DNA of 5,923 nt from Miniphocaeibacter sp012841535 (GTDB taxonomy: Bacteria; Bacillota; Clostridia; Tissierellales; Peptoniphilaceae), in the NCBI RefSeq assembly GCF_049274025.1, contig NZ_JBASRV010000072.1, one strand, 5' to 3'. The notes under the pieces are model-generated. The model was not told where the DNA came from, searched no databases, and worked only from the letters and a program-made list of their open reading frames with translations. Within the stretch, counting starts at the first letter, position 1; every line of letters begins with the position of its first letter. Both the position numbers and the translations under genes were made by a program. Shown here piece by piece: positions 1 through 4,618 of the stretch.

Positions 1-1
1 A

Positions 2-424
2 TCCATAGTAGATGAAATAATAGAAACAGGAAATTACGAAGAAGTTCTTATAGGGATTAGTGGTGTAGAACTTGAAACCTATAAAAAATATTTTCAAATG
101 GAAACTGCAGTAGAAAATGGTATTGCAGTAATGCAGGTACAGGAAAATTCTCCAGCTGCTAAGGCAGGAATTCAAGTAAATGATATTATAACTCAAATTG
201 GAGATACAGAAATAAATAATATGAACGATATTAAAAAAGCCTTATTAAATTATAAATTTGGTGACAGCAGTGAAATTACCATTTATAGAAATGGAAAAGA
301 AACAAAGTTGGAAATCACATTTGAAAAATTTGAAGTTAAAGAAAATCCTATTAAAGAACAAGAACAAAATAAGGAAGAGCAAGGGGGAAATGAAAGAGAA
401 TTTATATTCCCTTGGGGAAATTAA
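2..424 (+). CDS. HtrA/DegP-family serine protease, C-terminal PDZ fragment (5' end outside window)
   Basis: The frame is open from the first base, so this is the last 140 codons of a longer gene; the Met at 98-100 is internal. HtrA proteases are envelope-facing trypsin-like proteases that degrade or refold damaged exported proteins, with a C-terminal PDZ domain that recognises substrate C-termini. The visible part reads as that PDZ domain. It has the linker helix 'IVDEIIETG', then the 'LIGISGVEL' strand that normally carries the ligand-binding loop, the 'ENSPAAKAGIQVNDIITQIG' core and a final 'ITIYRNGKETKLEITF' strand. After about residue 110 comes a low-complexity Glu/Lys/Gln/Asn tail ending in the aromatic segment 'FIFPWGN'. 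The catalytic His/Asp/Ser domain and any signal anchor lie upstream and cannot be checked. Another PDZ-bearing membrane protease is possible but less likely given the linker. A strong terminator follows directly. Confidence 0.85.
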   Translation, partial: SIVDEIIETGNYEEVLIGISGVELETYKKYFQMETAVENGIAVMQVQENSPAAKAGIQVNDIITQIGDTEINNMNDIKKALLNYKFGDSSEITIYRNGKETKLEITFEKFEVKENPIKEQEQNKEEQGGNEREFIFPWGN

Positions 425-446
425 GACTATAAATTAAATTATAAAT

Positions 447-492
447 AAAACCATTAGAGCTAAAACTTTAGTTTTAATGGTTTTATTTTTTT
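447..492 (+). terminator. Rho-independent terminator after the HtrA-type gene
   Basis: A perfect 10-bp stem pairs 447-456 (aaaaccatta) with 475-484 (taatggtttt). A smaller inner stem, 463-466 with 471-474 around a TTTA loop, sits on top of a bulge. The hairpin is followed by A and then seven T at 486-492. Position, 22 nt after the stop codon, and form fit an intrinsic terminator separating the protease gene from the tna unit. Confidence 0.85.
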
Positions 493-540
493 GGACATTT
501 ATATGTTTTGCTTTTCCAATAATAGGCTAATTACTGTATT

Positions 541-549
541 TGCTATAAA
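541..549 (+). promoter_or_regulatory. Candidate extended -10 promoter element for tnaA
   Basis: TGCTATAAA gives an extended -10 (TG at 541-542, TATAAA at 544-549), 73 nt upstream of the tnaA start codon and downstream of the previous gene's terminator. No recognisable -35 lies at 16-18 nt spacing (521-526 is AATAGG), which an extended -10 can tolerate. In such AT-rich DNA a chance match is quite possible. Confidence 0.3.
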
Positions 550-610
550 ATAGACTATTATTTTAAAGGGTGATAATATATTAATTAGAAGGCAAGATTA
601 AATAAAGAAA

Positions 611-616
611 AGGAGA
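611..616 (+). promoter_or_regulatory. Ribosome binding site of tnaA
   Basis: AGGAGA lies seven bases before the ATG at 623 (counted from the final G of AGGAG). It is a strong Shine-Dalgarno match that fixes the tnaA start. Confidence 0.8.
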
Positions 617-622
617 AATAAA

Positions 623-2005
623 ATGGCTATTAAGTACATACCGGAACCATTTAGAATAAAAATGGTAGAAAGAATTAAAATGTTAACAAAAGAAGAAAGA
701 ATTGAAAGAATTAAAGAAGCTAAGTATAATACCTTTAATTTAAAAGCAGAAGATGTTTATATTGACCTTTTAACAGACAGTGGAACAAATGCCATGAGTG
801 ATGATCAATGGGCCGGCGTAATGAAAGGCGATGAAGCTTATGCTGGTGGAAAAAGTTATTATAAATTATTAGATACAGTTAAAGATATATTTGGATACGA
901 ATATGTTCAACCAGTACATCAAGGTAGAGCAGCGGAAAAGGTTTTATTTCCACTACTACTTGAAAAAGGTAAGGTTGGAATTTCCAATATGTTTTTCGAT
1001 ACTACTAGAGCCCATGTTGAATTAACAGGGGCAAGGGCCATAGACTGTGTTGTAGAGGAAGCAAAAGATCCTAGTCATAGAGCTCCTTTTAAAGGAAACA
1101 TGGATGTTGAAAAGTTAGAAAAACTAATAAATGAATACGGTAAGGAAAAAATTGGCTTAGTTGTAATGACAATAACTAATAATTCAGCAGGTGGACAGCC
1201 GGTATCTGTTCAAAATATGAGAGATGTATCAGATATATGTAAAAAATATAACATACCCTTAGTTATAGATGCAGCTAGATTTGCAGAAAATGCTCATTTT
1301 ATTAAAGAGAGAGAAGAAGAATTTAAAAACAGTACTTTAAAAGAAATAACTAGGGAAATCTTTAGCTATGGTGATATGTTTATTATGAGTGCAAAAAAAG
1401 ATGCCATAACTAATATGGGTGGACTTTTAGCAATAAAAGAAGATGCAGAACTTTTCCAATTAGTAAAAGGCAATACTATTTCTTACGAGGGATTTATTAC
1501 CTACGGCGGATTATCAGGAAGGGATATTGAATCATTAGCTATAGGATTATATGAAGGACTTGACGAGGATTATTTAAACTATAGAGTTGGACAAATTGAA
1601 TATTTGGCATCAATATTAGATGATAATAAAATAGCTTATCAAGCTCCTGCCGGTGGTCATGGACTTTTTGTCGATGCAAAAGCAATGTTTCCTCACATAC
1701 CGTACAATGAATTTCCAGGACAAGCACTAGCAATTGAACTTTATATAGAAGCAGGAATAAGAACTTGTGACATAGGGTCATATATGTTAGGAAACGATCC
1801 GGAAACTGGAGAACAAAGACAAGCTGAATTTGAATTTACTAGATTGGCAATACCAAGAAGGGTTTATACACAAGCCCATTTTGATATAATGGCAGAAGCC
1901 TTAATAGCAATTAAAAAAAGGGCAAAAGATGTTAAAGGATATAGAATAACCTGGGAGCCTCCAGTGTTAAGACATTTCCAAGCACATTTAGAACCAATAG
2001 AATAG
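623..2005 (+). CDS. tnaA: Tryptophanase (L-tryptophan indole-lyase, EC 4.1.99.1)
   Basis: A cytoplasmic PLP-dependent beta-eliminating lyase that splits L-tryptophan into indole, pyruvate and ammonia. At 460 aa it is full length (E. coli TnaA has 471). Seen in the sequence: the PLP-binding lysine K259 in 'MSAKKDA', the PLP-contacting pair D216/R219 in 'VIDAARFAENA', N187 in 'NNSAGGQPVS', the catalytic tyrosine Y73 in 'GDEAYAG' and the carboxylate-binding R407 in 'RLAIPRRVY'. The sister enzyme tyrosine phenol-lyase (TPL) shares this fold. Three selectivity positions are tryptophanase-type: D126 in 'FFDTTR' (Thr in TPL), I384 in 'CDIG' (Arg in TPL) and H451 in 'VLRHF' (Phe in TPL). The start at 623 is set by AGGAGA at 611-616. 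A Na+/amino-acid symporter follows after 43 nt with no terminator between, so the two are probably co-transcribed. Activity on tyrosine or other beta-substituted amino acids cannot be excluded. Confidence 0.95.
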   Translation: MAIKYIPEPFRIKMVERIKMLTKEERIERIKEAKYNTFNLKAEDVYIDLLTDSGTNAMSDDQWAGVMKGDEAYAGGKSYYKLLDTVKDIFGYEYVQPVHQGRAAEKVLFPLLLEKGKVGISNMFFDTTRAHVELTGARAIDCVVEEAKDPSHRAPFKGNMDVEKLEKLINEYGKEKIGLVVMTITNNSAGGQPVSVQNMRDVSDICKKYNIPLVIDAARFAENAHFIKEREEEFKNSTLKEITREIFSYGDMFIMSAKKDAITNMGGLLAIKEDAELFQLVKGNTISYEGFITYGGLSGRDIESLAIGLYEGLDEDYLNYRVGQIEYLASILDDNKIAYQAPAGGHGLFVDAKAMFPHIPYNEFPGQALAIELYIEAGIRTCDIGSYMLGNDPETGEQRQAEFEFTRLAIPRRVYTQAHFDIMAEALIAIKKRAKDVKGYRITWEPPVLRHFQAHLEPIE

Positions 2006-2034
2006 AAAACTATTTTAGAAAAACCAATAATATG

Positions 2035-2043
2035 AAAGGAAGG
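2035..2043 (+). promoter_or_regulatory. Ribosome binding site deciding the transporter start
   Basis: AAAGGAAGG ends five bases before the ATG at 2049. The in-frame GTG at 2043 overlaps the end of this Shine-Dalgarno sequence and so cannot be the main start; ATG 2049 is preferred. Confidence 0.75.
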
Positions 2044-2048
2044 TGTAT

Positions 2049-3392
2049 ATGTCAAAAAATAATAAAAATATATCAAGATTAGATAAGAGAGAATCTTTTT
2101 CGTCTAGATGGACCTTTGTTATTGCTTGTGTTGGCTCAGCAGTTGGAATGGGAAATATTTGGTTATTTCCCTATAGAGTTGGACAGTTTGGTGGATTTGC
2201 TTTCCTAGTTCCATATTTTATCTGTGTACTTGTATTGGGTTTCACAGGTGTTATTGGAGAAATGTCCTTTGGTAGAGCAATGAGGTCAGGACCAATAGGA
2301 GCTTTTAAAAAAGCAATGGATAGAAGAGGTAGAAGAAATGGTGATTTAGTAGGTATTATACCGGTAATCGGTTCCTTAGCAATAGCTATTGGTTATTCAG
2401 TAGTAGTTGGTTGGATAATAAAATTTACAGTAGGTGCACTTGCAGGTGATTTAGTTAATACAGCGGATAGTGCAGCATATTTTGGCAGAATTTCAGGAAC
2501 TTTCGGCTCTATTCCCTGGCATTTAATAGCCTTGGTTTTAACTTTTATAATTATGAATGCAGGAATATCTGCAGGAATAGAAAAAGTAAATAAATATTTA
2601 ATGCCAGCATTTTTTGTACTATTTATAATTTTGGCAATAAGAGTGAAATTTCTAAATGGAGCAAGTGAAGGATATAGGTTTTTATTTAATCCTGATTGGT
2701 CAGCCTTGGCTAATCCAGAAACCTGGGTTTATGCACTAGGTCAATCTTTCTTTTCCTTGTCACTAGCAGGCTCGGGAACCTTAGTCTATGGTAGCTATTT
2801 AAAAGATGATGAAAATGTTGTTAAGGCCGGAGTTAGTATTGCAATTTTTGATACAATAGCAGCATTTTTAGCAGCACTAGTTATTATACCTTCAGTTTTT
2901 GCCTTTGGAATGGAGCCAAAAGCAGGACCACCAATGCTATTTATAACAATGCCGGAAGTATTTAAACAAATGCCATTTGGTCACTTATTTTCCATAATAT
3001 TTTTCATAGCAGTGCTTTTTGCAGGAATTACGTCCTTAATAAATCTTTTTGAAGCTCCAATAGAAGCGCTACAAGATAGATTTAAATATTCTAGAACAAA
3101 ATCAGTAATTGTAATTGCTGTTATTAGTACTTTAGTAGGATTATTTATTGAAAATGGAAATGTGCTGTCAAAATGGATGGATGTTGTTAGTATATATGTA
3201 ATTCCACTAGGAGCTTTACTGGCGGCAATAATGTTCTTCTGGGTTTGTGGAGAAAAATTTGCTAAAGAGGAAATAGGTAAGGGCTTAGATGGAGATGTTC
3301 CAAAATTTATTATTCCTATGGGCAAGTATATATTTTGTGGATTAACAATAATTGTATTAATATTGGGAATATTTTTGGGGTCAATAGGTTAA
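2049..3392 (+). CDS. tnaT: Na+-dependent aromatic amino-acid symporter, NSS/SNF family (TnaT/Tyt1-like)
   Basis: Inner-membrane Na+-coupled importer of 447 aa with the LeuT fold. I count 11 membrane segments (roughly residues 21-45, 50-75, 98-128, 157-175, 184-202, 225-250, 257-285, 312-343, 348-367, 376-402, 423-446), the number known for bacterial Tyt1 and MhsT. TM1 carries 'GSAVGMGNIWLFPY', the family's unwound Na+/substrate motif. Other hallmarks by alignment to LeuT are E71 in TM2, Y116 (LeuT Y108), the broken TM6 'FFSLSLAGSG', the Na2-site 'AGITS' (325-329) in TM8, and the inner-gate pair R14/D343. Linkage to tnaA points to tryptophan as substrate, as with TnaT of Symbiobacterium thermophilum; tyrosine or broader aromatic transport is the alternative. 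Oddities: LeuT R30 is Leu39, Q34 is Arg43, F259 is Gly241, and N286 is Asp268 with Ala272 at E290. The symbol is an inference from context. Confidence 0.88.
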   Translation: MSKNNKNISRLDKRESFSSRWTFVIACVGSAVGMGNIWLFPYRVGQFGGFAFLVPYFICVLVLGFTGVIGEMSFGRAMRSGPIGAFKKAMDRRGRRNGDLVGIIPVIGSLAIAIGYSVVVGWIIKFTVGALAGDLVNTADSAAYFGRISGTFGSIPWHLIALVLTFIIMNAGISAGIEKVNKYLMPAFFVLFIILAIRVKFLNGASEGYRFLFNPDWSALANPETWVYALGQSFFSLSLAGSGTLVYGSYLKDDENVVKAGVSIAIFDTIAAFLAALVIIPSVFAFGMEPKAGPPMLFITMPEVFKQMPFGHLFSIIFFIAVLFAGITSLINLFEAPIEALQDRFKYSRTKSVIVIAVISTLVGLFIENGNVLSKWMDVVSIYVIPLGALLAAIMFFWVCGEKFAKEEIGKGLDGDVPKFIIPMGKYIFCGLTIIVLILGIFLGSIG

Positions 3393-3418
3393 ATCTAATA
3401 GATATAAAAAATAAAGTA

Positions 3419-3465
3419 AGTAAAAACCTTCAAATTCATATGGGATTTGGAGGTTTTACTATTTT
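3419..3465 (+). terminator. Probable Rho-independent terminator of the tnaA-transporter unit
   Basis: Bases 3423-3435 pair with 3445-3457 (core AACCTTCAAAT with ATTTGGAGGTT, one G-T wobble). The stem extends at the top by two pairs and at the base through AGT/ACT with one bulged A. Only ATTTT follows the stem, so the T-tract is short, but the stability and position 27 nt after the stop support a terminator. Confidence 0.7.
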
Positions 3466-3497
3466 CAAAATAAGATACATAAGAATTAAAATTAAGG

Positions 3498-3503
3498 TAT
3501 AAT
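3498..3503 (+). promoter_or_regulatory. Candidate -10 box for apbE
   Basis: A perfect TATAAT lies after the preceding terminator hairpin. The best -35-like string at usual spacing is GATACA (3474-3479, 18 nt away), which is weak. Transcription would begin near 3509-3511, giving a leader of only about 10 nt that still holds the ribosome binding site AGAGGTG (3509-3515). A chance match is possible. Confidence 0.35.
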
Positions 3504-3519
3504 TTAATAGAGGTGAAAA

Positions 3520-4605
3520 ATGAAGAAAAAATTTATTTTACTTTCTCTATTATCTATAATTTTATTATTAACAGCCTGTAATAAAAATAAATATATAAAG
3601 TATTTTGATTCAATATTTGGAACTTTTGATACAATTATCGACTTTACAGCTTATACAGAAACAGAAGAAGAATACAAAGAGTATTACTCTTTAGTAAAAG
3701 AAGAGTTTAATAGACTTCACAAACTATATGATATTTATAATGATTATGAAGGAATTAATAACATAAAAACTATTAACGATATGGCAGGAAAAGAACCTGT
3801 AGAAGTTGATAAGGACATAATAGAATTATTAAAATTTTCTAAGGAAATGGCAGAAAAATATTCTTATAAAACCAATATTGCCTTTGGTCCAGTATTAAGT
3901 ATTTGGCATGAATATAGGGAAGAAGCATTAGATGAAAACAATAAGGAAAAACCTAAAATTCCAAGCATGGAAGAACTAGAGCTGGCCTCTAAATATACAG
4001 ACATAAATAAAGTAATTATTGATGAAGAAAATAGTACCGTATATCTTGAAGATGAAAACATGTCTTTAGACGTTGGTGCAACATCGAAGGGATATGCTTC
4101 CCAATTGGTAATGGATAAAGTTAAGGAGGCAGGTTGTAAATCTGCAATACTTTCAGCTGGAGGAAATGTAATTTCCATAGGTAAACCAATGGAAGAAAAT
4201 AAGGATAAATGGGGAATAGGTATACAAAATCCAAAAGATGAAGAAGAATTTACAGGTAATTCAATAGTAGGTGTAGTATATGGAAATAATATTTCCTTAG
4301 TTACAAGTGGAGATTATCAAAGATATTATGAAGTAGATGGGAAAAGCTACAACCATATAATAGATCCGGACACTTTAATGCCAGGAGATTTGTATAAGTC
4401 TGTAACGGTTTTAGCAGAAGATAGTGGAGTAGCAGATTTTCTTTCAACGACTTTATTTTTACTTCCAATAGAAGAAGGGAAGGAATTAATTAAAGATGTC
4501 GATAATATTCAGGTATTATGGGTAGATAAAAATGATGAAAAACATATAACAGAAGGAATGAAAAACTATTTAAAAAGTGAAGGAATAACAGCAAAAGAAG
4601 ACTAA
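3520..4605 (+). CDS. apbE: FAD:protein FMN transferase, ApbE family lipoprotein (EC 2.7.1.180)
   Basis: ApbE transfers FMN from FAD to a Ser/Thr of target proteins, typically FMN-binding domains of Rnf/Nqr complexes or extracytoplasmic flavoproteins. The 361-aa protein has a lipoprotein signal: 'MKKK', a hydrophobic stretch and the lipobox LTAC with C20 as lipid-attachment residue, so it should act on the outer face of the membrane. ApbE landmarks follow: 'FGTFDT' near residue 36, 'DVGATSKGYA' at 184-193, 'SAGGNV', 'TSGDYQRYY' at 262-270, 'HIIDP' at 279-283, and the late 'ADFLST' motif, whose D306 and T310 match the divalent-metal ligands of the family. The start at 3520 is set by AGAGGTG and the signal peptide. 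It has its own hairpin upstream and lies tail to tail with treC, so it appears monocistronic. No flavinylation target is encoded in the window. Confidence 0.92.
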   Translation: MKKKFILLSLLSIILLLTACNKNKYIKYFDSIFGTFDTIIDFTAYTETEEEYKEYYSLVKEEFNRLHKLYDIYNDYEGINNIKTINDMAGKEPVEVDKDIIELLKFSKEMAEKYSYKTNIAFGPVLSIWHEYREEALDENNKEKPKIPSMEELELASKYTDINKVIIDEENSTVYLEDENMSLDVGATSKGYASQLVMDKVKEAGCKSAILSAGGNVISIGKPMEENKDKWGIGIQNPKDEEEFTGNSIVGVVYGNNISLVTSGDYQRYYEVDGKSYNHIIDPDTLMPGDLYKSVTVLAEDSGVADFLSTTLFLLPIEEGKELIKDVDNIQVLWVDKNDEKHITEGMKNYLKSEGITAKED

Positions 4606-4618
4606 ATTAGTCTTCTTT
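4594..4618. terminator. Shared bidirectional terminator at the apbE/treC convergence
   Basis: A perfect inverted repeat pairs 4594-4605 with 4607-4618 around the single base 4606. It covers the last three sense codons and the stop of both genes. The stem has four G-C pairs. On the plus strand it is followed by TATATATATATA rather than a T-run; on the minus strand the run is TTTT then GC. It is suitably placed to end transcripts from both sides, but the T-tracts are short. Confidence 0.6.

Larger units (their letters stand above)
493..622 (+). other. Leader/intergenic region of the tnaA operon
   Basis: These 130 bases between the upstream terminator and the tnaA start hold no convincing gene, no RNA gene and no long hairpin. 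They contain a weak extended -10-like box at 541-549 and a second -10-like string GATAAT at 572-577, neither with a good -35. The short palindrome AATAGaCTATT lies at 549-559. No leader peptide with a ribosome binding site, as in E. coli tnaC, is evident, so control of the operon cannot be read from sequence alone. Confidence 0.5.

Noticed and set aside
549..559. Palindrome AATAGaCTATT next to the candidate -10 box as an operator
   Set aside because: Five-base arms of mostly A/T are expected by chance in this composition, and no matching second site was seen.
1539..1781. Open frame of 80 codons on the minus strand inside tnaA
   Set aside because: It lies wholly antisense to conserved tryptophanase sequence, and its translation shows no recognisable domain; a shadow frame.
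2043..2048. GTG start two codons upstream for the transporter
   Set aside because: The GTG overlaps the ribosome binding site; ATG 2049 has proper five-base spacing.
1864..2076. Open frame of 70 codons on the minus strand across the tnaA 3' end and the transporter start
   Set aside because: It overlaps two well-supported genes and shows no recognisable domain.
2981..3325. Open frame of 114 codons on the minus strand inside the transporter gene
   Set aside because: It is antisense to the conserved TM8-TM10 region, with no family resemblance.
3864..4178. Open frame of 104 codons on the minus strand inside apbE
   Set aside because: It is antisense to ApbE core motifs; its Ser-rich composition mirrors the Glu/Asp-rich sense strand.
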